A stretch of DNA of 41,168 bases from Algoriphagus terrigena DSM 22685 (GTDB lineage Bacteria > Bacteroidota > Bacteroidia > Cytophagales > Cyclobacteriaceae). The DNA lies in NCBI RefSeq assembly GCF_000429445.1, contig NZ_AUBW01000032.1, positions 1 to 41,168 of the forward strand. The letters are read 5' to 3'. A program made the translations under genes and the position numbers. Positions 17,245 to 25,659 of the stretch are shown piece by piece. Numbering within the stretch: position 1 is the stretch's first letter; every line of letters starts with the position of its first letter. Under the pieces are notes generated by a model. It was given only the letters and a program-made list of their open reading frames with translations. It was not told where the DNA came from and did no database searches.

Positions 17245-17955
17245 ATGAGCGAAAAACACTACATCCGTCTGGTTGTCTTAGACATGGCGGGCACGACCGT
17301 CAATGAAAACAATGTAGTCTATAAATCCCTCCAACAGGCGATCAACCTCCTTGGGCACGATTTTTCCCTGGACAACGTCCTGCTGAATGGAGGCGGAAAA
17401 GAAAAACTCCAGGCAGTGCGCGACATCATGAGGTCCGCTTACGCCTCCGCAGAAGACCTGGAAGCCGACGCGCAAAAAGCATTTGAGGACTTTTTGAATA
17501 TCCTAAAGGAGGCCTACGCCCATCTGGAGGTATCTACCTATGCCGGTACAGAAAGTCTGTTTGGATACCTGAGGGAAAATGGGATCAAAGTCGCTTTGAA
17601 TACCGGATACAACCAAAAGACGGCCCTTTCACTTCTCGAAAAGCTGGGCTGGAAAGAAGGGGAAACCTTCGACGCCTTGGTTACTGCCGACGACGTGAAG
17701 AACAGTAGACCTGCTCCGGACATGATCTATGCAGCTATGGAAAAGTGCGGCATTTCCAATGCAAAGGAAGTGGCAAAGGTAGGAGACTCCATCGTCGATA
17801 TCGAAGAAGGAAAGTCCGCCGGTTGCGGATTGACACTTGGTGTGACTACCGGTGCGCAGACTGCCGACCAGCTGAATACTGCCGATCCGGACTTCATTAT
17901 TGACTCCCTGGTGGAACTGAGAGAAATCATTGCATTGATGCCAGCCCGATCTTAA
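17245..17955 (+). CDS. Phosphonatase-like HAD hydrolase (PhnX-like, TIGR03351 type)
   Basis: A HAD-superfamily protein of 236 residues. The nucleophile motif is LDMAGTT (D13), the DxAGT form characteristic of phosphonatases rather than DxDx(T/V). The residue before the last motif is Arg (NSRPAPDMI) instead of the usual Lys, also a phosphonatase trait. GDSIVDIEEGKSAG is the acidic motif IV. In the cap, GGGKEKLQAVRDI may align with the PhnX Schiff-base lysine region, but I cannot assign that lysine with certainty. PhnX cleaves the C-P bond of phosphonoacetaldehyde; this sister clade is proposed to act on a related phosphono-aldehyde. The frame is open upstream, but 17245 is the first ATG that gives a normal HAD N-terminus. 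It starts 31 bp after the dehydrogenase and 12 bp before the phosphoesterase. Confidence 0.88.
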   Translation: MSEKHYIRLVVLDMAGTTVNENNVVYKSLQQAINLLGHDFSLDNVLLNGGGKEKLQAVRDIMRSAYASAEDLEADAQKAFEDFLNILKEAYAHLEVSTYAGTESLFGYLRENGIKVALNTGYNQKTALSLLEKLGWKEGETFDALVTADDVKNSRPAPDMIYAAMEKCGISNAKEVAKVGDSIVDIEEGKSAGCGLTLGVTTGAQTADQLNTADPDFIIDSLVELREIIALMPARS

Positions 17956-17967
17956 CTCTCAAGCAGG

Positions 17968-18930
17968 ATGGAACGCCGGATTTTTCTCAAGAATTCAGCA
18001 ATGGCCAGCCTCAGTTTTGCGCTGTCCCCTGCCCTGCTGGAATTTGGTTCGTTTGCCCAAAAATTGAGCTTCGGAATCATCACCGACCTCCATCAGGACA
18101 TCATGCACGACGGCCCGGAGCGCCTGGATCAGTTTTTATCACAGGTAAAAAAGAAGTCTCCCGACGCCATCATCCAGTTGGGTGATTTCGCTTATCCTTC
18201 TACTTCGAATTTGCCCCTGATTGAAGCTTTCAATACTGCACATCCAGAAAGCTACCACGTCATCGGCAACCATGACACAGACTCCGGACATACCAAAGCA
18301 CAGTGTCTGGAAGTGTGGGGTATGCCCGCTCCGTACTACAGCAAAGTGGTAAAGGGAGTCAGGCTGATCGTTTTGGATGGCAATGAAAAAGGTTCTCCTA
18401 CGCATCAGGGAGGCTATGCTTCTTATCTAGGGCCGGAGCAAATTGCCTGGTTGGAAAAGGAGCTTCAGAATGCCCAAGAGCCCGCTTTGATCCTCTCCCA
18501 TCAACCTTTGGCAGGTGTTATTGCGGTGGACAATGCCGCGGAGATCCAGAAAATCCTGAGTAAATACGCTTCCAAAATCCTGCTTTGCGTCAATGGCCAT
18601 TCCCATATTGACCAGCATTTGGTCATCGGTCAGGTGAACTATCTCCACATCAATTCTGCCTCTTACTATTGGGTAGGCGAAGATTACAAGCATCAAAGTT
18701 ATGATGCCTCAGTGATTAAAGATCACCCCTATATAGAGATGACCTGCCCGTACGAAGACAGCCTGTTCGCTTTCCTGACCATTGATCCACAGGCCAAAAA
18801 AGTAACCGTCACGGGCAAAAAGAGCAAGTGGGTCGGTCAATCACCTGCAGCGCTTGGCTACAAGATCGAAGGCGATCCAAGTCTGACAAATCTGGTAGTC
18901 CCAGAAATAAAAAATCTCCGTATCGGCTGA
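17968..18930 (+). CDS. Tat-exported calcineurin-like metallophosphoesterase
   Basis: A protein of 320 residues. A twin-arginine signal (RRIFLK at 3-8, hydrophobic stretch to ~30) indicates folded export. The metallophosphoesterase motifs are complete: D40-L-H42 in ITDLHQD, QLGDF, VIGNHD, LSHQPL and NGHSHID. It would release phosphate or cleave phosphoesters outside the cytoplasm, probably upstream of uptake. It sits inside the dehydrogenase/HAD/oxidase operon (12 bp after the HAD gene, 44 bp before the oxidase), which places an exported phosphoesterase under the same control as the cytoplasmic enzymes. The substrate is not evident; a phosphodiester or phosphonate ester is inferred from context. 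Confidence 0.9.
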   Translation: MERRIFLKNSAMASLSFALSPALLEFGSFAQKLSFGIITDLHQDIMHDGPERLDQFLSQVKKKSPDAIIQLGDFAYPSTSNLPLIEAFNTAHPESYHVIGNHDTDSGHTKAQCLEVWGMPAPYYSKVVKGVRLIVLDGNEKGSPTHQGGYASYLGPEQIAWLEKELQNAQEPALILSHQPLAGVIAVDNAAEIQKILSKYASKILLCVNGHSHIDQHLVIGQVNYLHINSASYYWVGEDYKHQSYDASVIKDHPYIEMTCPYEDSLFAFLTIDPQAKKVTVTGKKSKWVGQSPAALGYKIEGDPSLTNLVVPEIKNLRIG

Positions 18931-18974
18931 TATCAAAAAGACATCCTCTCATTTTTCTCCAAAGAAACCACTCC

Positions 18975-20099
18975 ATGAATCAACAACATGCTATCGTAAT
19001 CGGCGCAGGTATCGTAGGCTTATCGATGACCAGAGCACTTCATGCAAAAGGCTGGAAAGTCACCGTCATCGAACGGCATCCGCAAGCACAGGGTGCCTCG
19101 GTCAGGAATTTTGGAATGATCTGGCCGATCGGTCAAGAGCAGGGTCCGAGCTACAACCGGGCAATTCACTCCCGGGAGATCTGGCTTGACATGTCCCAAA
19201 AGGCAGGTTTCTGGGCTGAGAAAACGGGAGCCCTGCATCTAGCCTACACAGATCTGGAGCTTCAAGTGGTCGCGGAATATGTGGCAGCGATGAAGCATCA
19301 GAAATCTGCGCATCAGCTCACTCCTGAAGAAGTGCTACAGAAAAGTCCCGCGACTGTTCAGCAAGGCCTGAAGGGAGCACTTTGGACGGAGGAAGAGATG
19401 ATCGTTGACCCACGGGAGGCAATCGCAAAAACCGGCCAGTATCTGGAGTCCCTGGATGGAGTCACTTTTGAATGGGGCAAAGCGATCTCCCGCATCGAAG
19501 GGAATACGGTTTACAGCGGGCAGAAAACCTGGTCGGCGGACAAAGTATTCGTCTGCAGCGGTGCTGATTTTGAGACGTTGTATCCTGAATTGTTTGAAGC
19601 TACGCCGATCACCAAGTGCAAGCTCCAGATGATGCGGCTGGTGCAGCAACCTCAGGATTGGCGTATCGGCCCACCCCTTTGCGCTGGACTGAGCTTTATC
19701 CATTACAAGGGATTTCATGTAGCGCCTTCTTTGCAACAACTCAAGGAAGTCTATACCGCACAACACAAAGAACTTTTGGACCTCGGCATTCACGTGATGG
19801 TTTCGCAGAATGGACTAGGCGAACTCACCATTGGGGACAGTCACGAGTATGGCTTAAACTTCACGCCATTTGACACCAAACACATCAACGACCTGATCTT
19901 AAAGGTATTGAAGACCTTTGCCCAGTTTAAAGATTGGGAAATCGGAAGCTCCTGGCATGGGATCTATCCCAAGATGACCAATGGCGCTACGGAATTTGTG
20001 CATCAAGTCGATGAAGTCGTCACCGTCGTCAATGGCATGGGAGGCGCGGGCATGACCCTTTCCTTTGGACTGGGCGAAGAGGTAGTGGCTTCAATCTAA
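18975..20099 (+). CDS. FAD-dependent amine oxidoreductase, phosphonate-associated (HpnW/TIGR03364 type)
   Basis: A DAO-superfamily flavoenzyme of 374 residues. The dinucleotide fold is GAGIVG (10-15), followed by an acidic strand end (VIERHPQAQGAS). RNFGMIWPIGQ near residues 46-56 and the C-terminal GMGGAGMTLSFGLGEE segment complete the FAD site. This pattern matches the clade TIGR03364, proposed to deaminate an aminophosphonate oxidatively and linked by synteny to phosphonatase-like HADs. Here both partners are present, with only the phosphoesterase between. The open frame starts earlier at 18828 inside the preceding gene; I start at the ATG that opens the Rossmann strand. Likely reaction: aminophosphonate to phosphono-aldehyde plus ammonia. 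Confidence 0.9.
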   Translation: MNQQHAIVIGAGIVGLSMTRALHAKGWKVTVIERHPQAQGASVRNFGMIWPIGQEQGPSYNRAIHSREIWLDMSQKAGFWAEKTGALHLAYTDLELQVVAEYVAAMKHQKSAHQLTPEEVLQKSPATVQQGLKGALWTEEEMIVDPREAIAKTGQYLESLDGVTFEWGKAISRIEGNTVYSGQKTWSADKVFVCSGADFETLYPELFEATPITKCKLQMMRLVQQPQDWRIGPPLCAGLSFIHYKGFHVAPSLQQLKEVYTAQHKELLDLGIHVMVSQNGLGELTIGDSHEYGLNFTPFDTKHINDLILKVLKTFAQFKDWEIGSSWHGIYPKMTNGATEFVHQVDEVVTVVNGMGGAGMTLSFGLGEEVVASI

Positions 20100-20170
20100 G
20101 GGATTACTCTTCGGAAATTTGGTTTAAGTGCATCCTTATCTACACACTTTTTGGGATAGCCTCTAGAGAA

Positions 20171-20563
20171 TTAATTCTTCTTCGATTTTTTCTTTTTTAG
20201 AGCCGATTTCTTCTTTGCCTTCTTTTCCTTCAGCTTCTTTTGGGCTTTTTCTTTTTTTGCCTTCTCCTTTTTCTTTTTTTCAGCTTTTTTCTTGGCTTTC
20301 TTCTTCTTTTCCTTTTTTCTGTCTTTTTCTTTTAGCTCTTTATTTTTGCTGTTGTCATTCAATTTCTTTGACTTCTTTTTTCCCGTTTTTTTAGTATCCT
20401 TTTCTGATTTCACCCCTACGATATCTTTGCCCGGAGTGCCGGGAATCGCACTCTTCAATTCTGAATCTGTAGGATCAACAGTCACCTTAGCGGGAGAAGT
20501 TGCGGCTTCAGTTTCTGATTTTTTTTTCTGATTATCACTGTCGATTTTATCGATTTCTTTCAT
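20171..20563 (-). CDS. Lysine-rich low-complexity protein, histone-H1-like
   Basis: A predicted protein of 130 residues with 52 lysines (40%). The N-terminal ~50 residues are mixed and hydrophilic (TSPAKVTVDPTDSELKSAIP). The rest is almost only Lys with Ala, Glu, Ser and a single Arg, in K-x2-KKK patterns without aromatic residues. No fold or signal peptide is visible. It resembles bacterial histone-H1-like or nucleoid-associated tails, but that is only a compositional analogy. The gene is a 390-bp polypurine tract on its coding strand. It lies convergent to the FAD oxidase gene (71 bp between stops). The start ATG at 20563 lacks a clear ribosome site. It may be a real disordered protein or a simple-sequence tract; I favour the former because the frame is uninterrupted and has a non-repetitive N-terminus. 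Confidence 0.5.
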   Translation of the reverse strand: MKEIDKIDSDNQKKKSETEAATSPAKVTVDPTDSELKSAIPGTPGKDIVGVKSEKDTKKTGKKKSKKLNDNSKNKELKEKDRKKEKKKKAKKKAEKKKKEKAKKEKAQKKLKEKKAKKKSALKKKKSKKN

Positions 20564-21304
20564 TTCAAGTGCTGATTTAAATTACTTCATTGTTAAGAAA
20601 ATGTTAACCAAAAGTACAAAGTCGGGCCCGGAGGCTAATATTAAGTTTTTGCATTGGCCGAAAACTTAACATTGGAAAATTGAATTCTCCAGCTTCGATT
20701 GAACGAGCCGAAAAATTTCCAAAGTCTTCTTTCGCCAACAGAGTACCTGAAGTTCGTCTAGGCGCTGGGTGTGATTTGTATCCCATCCCGATATCCTAAC
20801 CAATTTGTAATTGGATAAATCAAGATGTATCGAAATCAAAGAAACCGGAATCCAGGTATCATTGGGTGGATACGATAAAATGAACAAACAGAATTCATCT
20901 TCTCGGCAAAAGAAAATTAAGCCTTGGAAGAAATTGGAGAAAAAAATTTGCAAAATGAACCACTATCCATCCAATCATTATCTCCACAAGCTCTATTAAA
21001 GTTTTGTTAAAAATTTTCATTCAGGCTTGCCAATGCTTCATCCCTATTAAAAAATCAAGAAATGTGATGAACGGGCGTCGGCTGACTGATTGAAACCAGC
21101 TCAAGTAAGTGACGAGACACTAGTCTTTTTCTGAGCTACCACAAGTTAATGATTTAGTAAACGACAGCATTCCGAAAGAAAAGAGGAGACTCGGTAATTT
21201 TGGACATCACCGATGAGATTCATTTTTTCACTCCAACCCACCAAAGACGCATGGATTCCAAATTGCCGAATGAAGAGCAGCAACCGCTGATTGGCTCCGA
21301 GAAA
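20564..21304. other. Intergenic region without recognisable gene
   Basis: This 740-bp stretch contains only short open frames of non-protein-like composition (for example a 62-codon frame at 20811-20999 that is basic and lacks a homologue I recognise). No RNA gene or repeat is evident. A purine-rich AGAGGAG at 21181-21187 resembles a ribosome site but lies before a TTG at 21200 that I do not accept as the phosphatase start. Confidence 0.5.
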
Positions 21305-22837
21305 ATGGACAGAAGATCGTTTCTCCAAAAATCAGCCCTGACGCTTACCGGGGTAAGCTTGTTAGGGCCCTTTTCCTTTTTTGACCAAACCGAAGGTCTC
21401 CAAGAATATCCATTCACGATGGGAGTCGCCTCCGGGGAACCATGGCCAGATAGCGTCGTGATATGGACCAGGCTTGCACCCAAACCCTTGGAAGGCGGTG
21501 GACTGACAGATGAAACAATCCCTGTAAGCTGGGAAATAGCCTTAGATCAGGGATTCCAAACTATTGTACAAAAAGGAACTGAGACTGCCACTCCTACTTT
21601 TGCCCATTCTATCCACGTTGAAGTCGATGGTCTGGAACCCGCTCAGCATTACTACTACCGATTCAAAGCAGGGAATTTTGTCTCCCAAACCGGTAAAACC
21701 AAAACGGCTCCAAACTACGGAGCGGATGTGGCGGAAATGAATTTTGCTATTGCATCCTGCCAAAACTACGCCGCCGGATTCTATACCGCCTATGACCATT
21801 TGGTGAAAGAAGATCTGGATGTGTTGTTCTTCCTGGGTGATTACATCTATGAGAAAGGCAGCAGTGCTGACGCGCTACGCAAGCATCTCCCGGATAAAGA
21901 AATCACGACCTTGGAAGACTACAGGATCAGATATGGGCAATATAAAAGCGAACCTTCGCTGATGGCTGCGCATGCGGCATTTCCCTGGATAGTCGTCCCG
22001 GACGATCATGAGGTCAAAAACAACTGGGGCGGAGACGGACCTCCGTATGATGACAACGAGGCCTTCCTCCGAAGACGGGCTGTGGCGTTTCAAGCCTACT
22101 ACGAGCATATGCCTCTGAGAAAAACCTCAATCCCGAAAGGCATTTCGATGGATATTTACAGGAAATTCAGTTTCGGAAAGCTGGCAGAATTCTCCATGCT
22201 AGACACGCGTCAGTTCAGGACTGACTTTGCATGCAGTGGAAATGCGGAGGTGGATTGTGCTGCGAGGTTTGACCCAAGCCGGACTATGTTGGGAGACAAT
22301 CAGGAAAAATGGCTGGCGGAAACCCTTGCCAATTCCCAATCCCATTGGAATATTCTGGGGCAGCAGGTGGGTATGGCACAAGTCGGAAGAAAAGTAAACG
22401 GAAGTATGTCCTACGGAATGGATAAATGGGATGGATATGCAGCCACCAGATCCAGATTGTTTGACAACGTCCAAAAGAATAATGTCAAAAACCTGATCGT
22501 GCTCACCGGCGATTCCCACAAAAACTGGGTGAATGAGCTTCACTTTGATCCGGACGACCTGGAATCACCGATTGCCGGCACGGAATTCATGGGGACCAGC
22601 ATCAGCTCTGCCGGCGATGGACGGGAAGATTCTCCTGTGGGCAAAGAACTGATGTCCGACAATCCGCATATCAAATTTTACAACGAACAACGTGGATACG
22701 TTTCTTTTCGGCTTTCCCCACAGGAATTGCTGTCGGAGTTCAAGGTAATCCCCTTTGTCACCAAGCCGGACGCAGCACTCCAGACTATTGCCAGATTTCA
22801 GGTTACAAACGGGATTCCTGGCTCCAAGCTTGTATAA
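21305..22837 (+). CDS. phoD: PhoD-like alkaline phosphatase/phosphodiesterase, Tat-exported
   Basis: A protein of 510 residues. It has a twin-arginine signal (MDRRSFLQK then a hydrophobic stretch). Next is the PhoD N-terminal Ig-like domain (FTMGVASGEPWPDSVVIWTR ... HYYYRFKAG) and then the metallophosphatase domain: NFAIASCQNY, FLGDYIYE (D179, Y180), VPDDHEVKNNW and LTGDSHKNW. PhoD enzymes use Ca/Fe and hydrolyse phosphomono- and diesters at the cell exterior. ATGs at 21251 and a TTG at 21200 are in frame upstream; 21305 places the RR motif at the extreme N-terminus as is usual. It follows the phosphonate-type operon by 1.2 kb, separated by the Lys-rich gene, so it may be independently regulated (for example by phosphate starvation). 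Confidence 0.92.
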   Translation: MDRRSFLQKSALTLTGVSLLGPFSFFDQTEGLQEYPFTMGVASGEPWPDSVVIWTRLAPKPLEGGGLTDETIPVSWEIALDQGFQTIVQKGTETATPTFAHSIHVEVDGLEPAQHYYYRFKAGNFVSQTGKTKTAPNYGADVAEMNFAIASCQNYAAGFYTAYDHLVKEDLDVLFFLGDYIYEKGSSADALRKHLPDKEITTLEDYRIRYGQYKSEPSLMAAHAAFPWIVVPDDHEVKNNWGGDGPPYDDNEAFLRRRAVAFQAYYEHMPLRKTSIPKGISMDIYRKFSFGKLAEFSMLDTRQFRTDFACSGNAEVDCAARFDPSRTMLGDNQEKWLAETLANSQSHWNILGQQVGMAQVGRKVNGSMSYGMDKWDGYAATRSRLFDNVQKNNVKNLIVLTGDSHKNWVNELHFDPDDLESPIAGTEFMGTSISSAGDGREDSPVGKELMSDNPHIKFYNEQRGYVSFRLSPQELLSEFKVIPFVTKPDAALQTIARFQVTNGIPGSKLV

Positions 22838-23398
22838 ACGAGCAATTGGAGAGGGCGAATCTTCATGTGGTCAGTTGGCTGAAACCCCTCTGGGTGTGGT
22901 CAAATTATCGTTTGGACTGGGTGGAGATTGCCTACCCTGCTCCCTGACAGTGGTCGGGATCGATGCCCTTCTTCTACTCCGTATGCTGTCAGCAATAGCG
23001 GATTCCCGCCAATGCTTTTCGGGAGCCCCGGGAACGTGTCTTTTTGGTGGCGTTGTCTCTACCTCACCGTCCACAGCCGGCTCTACCGGCAGGCTTCTCC
23101 ATACGCGCTATTAGGACAGGCTCTCTTTTACCTCCCCCCCGCCCTCTCCACATGGAGAGGGAGCTTGAGCAGTGGTAGAGAGGGATATTCGAGTCCATTC
23201 CGAGATGGGCTCAACCTGAATCTAAGCCATCAACCGAAGGGATATGTGCCGTCCCTATGGAACTCTGAAATTTATTTTGGTTCCTTTTCTCCAGCCATTG
23301 TGGTTCCACACTTCGACACGCTCAGTGACCGAGCTCACCAACCGCGGCTGGCTATGGGATTGGATGGCCCGATGGAAGGGATTGAGAGGCATCCTACT
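22838..23398. repeat. Non-coding repeat-like intergenic region
   Basis: No credible gene is present; the long open frames on both strands have compositions rich in Ser/Pro/Arg without any family pattern. The region is richer in GC than its surroundings. It contains a perfect 8-bp inverted repeat CCCTCTCC-ACAT-GGAGAGGG (23142-23161) and CTTCGACACGCTCAGTGACC (23311-23330), which resembles the REP-like TTCGACAAGCTCAG element common in bacterial intergenic DNA. It also contains GTGCCGTCCCTATGGAACTC (23247-23266), of a type I have seen repeated between Bacteroidota genes. Probably a patchwork of interspersed repeats. Confidence 0.4.
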
Positions 23399-23827
23399 TC
23401 ACTTGACCACTTCACTTATAAGTATGACCGGGACGATGTCCGTATAGTTGGCAAAGTCAGCCCGTATGGCATCTCTATTCGGGCCTATAGCCTGTTGATA
23501 TGCCGATAAGTCCTTGACATAGAATGTCCCTACTGCAATATAAGGCAGAGGAGTATTTGGAACGCCGCTGGCCAGCCCTTTTTCGATGGTGTATTTGACC
23601 AGATTGGTTCCCAGAATACCGGCCACCATCGGCATGTGTTTGGTTTCATAATAGTTCATATCAAAGACCTTCCCTTCTGCGAAAGGATCGAGAACGGATA
23701 CTTTAATCAAGCCTTTGTCCATCTCCTCCAAATTGTTGTTCCGAACACTCACAAGATGGGGTTCTTGGCCGAATGATGAAAAGCCAATGCACAATAGAAA
23801 CAAGATTATTAAAATTGGAAACTTCAT
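23399..23827 (-). CDS. Secreted EthD-domain protein
   Basis: A protein of 142 residues with a signal peptide (about 1-20). It is followed by a dimeric alpha-beta-barrel domain of the EthD type: IKVSVLDPFAEGKVFDMNYY, then ETKHMPMVAGILG (the conserved Y-x-T/H-H-x-P segment), and GTFYVKDLSAYQQAIGPN. EthD-like proteins were named for an ETBE-degradation gene; most are small oxygenase- or isomerase-like proteins of unknown substrate. The longer frame to 23911 is not used because the signal peptide starts at 23827. It stands alone on the minus strand. Confidence 0.82.
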   Translation of the reverse strand: MKFPILIILFLLCIGFSSFGQEPHLVSVRNNNLEEMDKGLIKVSVLDPFAEGKVFDMNYYETKHMPMVAGILGTNLVKYTIEKGLASGVPNTPLPYIAVGTFYVKDLSAYQQAIGPNRDAIRADFANYTDIVPVILISEVVK

Positions 23828-24257
23828 GGTGTATTTTGGTTTTTTGAGAACATTGGTTAGATAACTATTACTGGTTACTATAAATATACTTCCGTCCGCC
23901 TTAACACACATGCCCAGGAAGTCGAAAATTCAATCAGTGGGAGCTGCATCATGCCCACATCCAGAGACCATCCCGAAGCACTACTCCTGACCTTCGGATA
24001 CCGATCTTCTAACATTTAAACCGACTTCAACGACTACCTGTCTGCTGACTTTTCGCCACCAGTGGGACATAACTTGAATCGCTTTTTTCATCTTACGACT
24101 TTTCAACTTTCAGGCTTTCGACTTGTCAGGACTTGCTTCGAGTCCCCGTCAGTATTGCAAAATAAGCGATCCTTCTCCTTCCGGAGATTGGTGTACACCA
24201 AGATTCCTGATTTTGACAGCTTCTATCTTGCACTCATCAACAGAACGCAAATTTAAA
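23828..24257. promoter_or_regulatory. Divergent upstream region with palindrome TTGGTGTACACCAA
   Basis: A perfect 14-bp palindrome at 24188-24201 lies 57 bp before the alpha/beta-hydrolase ATG. TGATTTTG (24208-24215) nearby is one mismatch from the -7 box. A near-identical 14-mer occurs at 27789-27802. The rest of the gap holds no gene I recognise. Confidence 0.45.
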
Positions 24258-25043
24258 ATGAGAACAACCGGTAACTATGCAGTAGTAAACGGCCTGAAGA
24301 TGTACTATGAGATATATGGTTCAGGTCAGCCACTTTTACTTCTTCCCGGAGCACTTTCGGGAATCGGGACAGCCTTCGAGAAGTTGATCCCGCTTTTGTC
24401 AAAAGACAGGATGATTGTTGCGGTAGAATTCCAGGGCTACGGTCATACAGAAGACCTGATTGACCGTCCGCTCACCTACGAACAACTCGCACTGGACGTC
24501 ATTGAATTACTCCAGGCACTGCAAATCCAGCAGGCGGACATTTTCGGATACAGTACAGGTGCGGGAGTAGCATTGCAGGTTGCCATTAAAAGACAAGATC
24601 TGGTACGAAAGCTCATTCTGGCCTCCGGAAGCTACAACAGTAATGGCAGACATCCGGATCTCAAGATACTTTTCAATCCGGAATTTATGTTGCAGGCGTT
24701 GAATGGATCGCCCTATGAAAAAGAATATCACAGCACAGCCCCCAACCCTGAAGGCTGGTCCGCACAGCTCAATAAGGTGAGCACTTTTGAAAAGGAAGAA
24801 CAGGACTGGGCCGAAGAGGACATCAAGAACATCAAGTCCCCGGCTTTAATAATAGCAGGAGATTCGGATATAATTCTTCCCGAACATACCGTTGCCTTAT
24901 ATAGGCTATTTGGTGGAGAAACCCTGGGAGAGTTGGCGATGCCCGCATCCCAGCTTGCTATCCTCCCGGGCACGATGCATTCCATGCTGACCCAACGGAC
25001 AGATTTGCTCATGGCTATGATTCCCAAATTTCTCGATGATTAA
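24258..25043 (+). CDS. Alpha/beta-fold hydrolase
   Basis: A protein of 261 residues with the full alpha/beta-hydrolase layout. It has a LLLLPGALSG oxyanion region, nucleophile Ser99 in FGYSTGAG, acid in IIAGDSDIILPEH and catalytic His in LPGTMHSML. It is cytoplasmic (no signal peptide). Ester, lactone or epoxide hydrolysis are possible; the substrate cannot be told. The frame is open to 24123, but the ATG at 24258 is preceded by an AT-rich leader and the palindrome at 24188. It starts a plus-strand series with a 4-TM protein, an SRPBCC protein and an NTF2-like protein, all small folds that bind or convert hydrophobic ligands. Confidence 0.9.
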   Translation: MRTTGNYAVVNGLKMYYEIYGSGQPLLLLPGALSGIGTAFEKLIPLLSKDRMIVAVEFQGYGHTEDLIDRPLTYEQLALDVIELLQALQIQQADIFGYSTGAGVALQVAIKRQDLVRKLILASGSYNSNGRHPDLKILFNPEFMLQALNGSPYEKEYHSTAPNPEGWSAQLNKVSTFEKEEQDWAEEDIKNIKSPALIIAGDSDIILPEHTVALYRLFGGETLGELAMPASQLAILPGTMHSMLTQRTDLLMAMIPKFLDD

Positions 25044-25170
25044 TGGGATGTCCAATCAGTTGAGAGTGGAAACCATTCATAAATAAAAAGCCGATCAAAC
25101 CACGCTGCAAACCACCGGTGTCAGCGACACGCACTTCCAAGCTAAACTGACACCCCATAAAATAACCAAG

Positions 25171-25605
25171 ATGATCAGGAACTATTACTATTTCGTAGTT
25201 GGGCTGCTTGCAATTCTATTTGCCTTCACCCACGCATGGAACGGCCATTCGGTATTATTCCCCCTTGTTGAGGCCTTAACTGTCGAACAGTCCCTTAAAA
25301 CAAGCTTTTTCTATATCTGGCATATCATCAGCGTAGAGAATCTGATCTTTGGAATTGCTTTCCTAATCATGTCAGTTGACAGGGACTTTGCAAAAGTCAG
25401 ATTTACGGCCAGGATGATGATTTTCATCATGGTGGCCCGATGGCTTGTAATTGCGGTTACCACTATCTCTAAAAACCGGGATGAAATTTCCGGCATTTTA
25501 GTAGACTCTCTGGCAATATTTCTACTTGTCGGGCTGATATTTCTTGGAACCACCAGACGGCAGTCCCATTTTTATTTGAAGGGGCAAGGGAAAGAAAATA
25601 AGTGA
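25171..25605 (+). CDS. Four-helix integral membrane protein, unknown function
   Basis: A protein of 144 residues with four predicted membrane helices (about 6-25, 46-68, 80-100, 110-128). A conserved-looking HAWNGHS segment follows helix 1 and YIWHIISVEN lies in helix 2. Histidines in or near the helices could bind metal or haem. I do not recognise a named family with certainty; it resembles small DoxX-superfamily-like proteins. It lies 127 bp after the hydrolase and 54 bp before the SRPBCC gene, same strand. Confidence 0.75.
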   Translation: MIRNYYYFVVGLLAILFAFTHAWNGHSVLFPLVEALTVEQSLKTSFFYIWHIISVENLIFGIAFLIMSVDRDFAKVRFTARMMIFIMVARWLVIAVTTISKNRDEISGILVDSLAIFLLVGLIFLGTTRRQSHFYLKGQGKENK

Positions 25606-25659
25606 AAGCAAATCAATTAATCCCACATTGATCACAGGAACGAACCAACTATAAAGCTC

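Noticed and set aside
18954..18967. TTTC-N6-GAAA before the FAD oxidase
   Set aside because: Wrong spacer, no symmetric inner bases, and it lies within a tight operon; probably chance.
20811..20999. 62-codon basic frame between the Lys-rich gene and phoD
   Set aside because: No conserved pattern, and overlapping minus-strand frames look equally plausible.
23142..23161. Perfect hairpin as terminator of phoD
   Set aside because: It is 305 bp after the phoD stop and lacks a T-run, so a repeat-derived hairpin is more likely.
22755..23509. Overlapping open frames of 119 and 193 codons after phoD
   Set aside because: Composition is not protein-like, frames overlap each other and the EthD gene, and the DNA looks like intergenic repeats.
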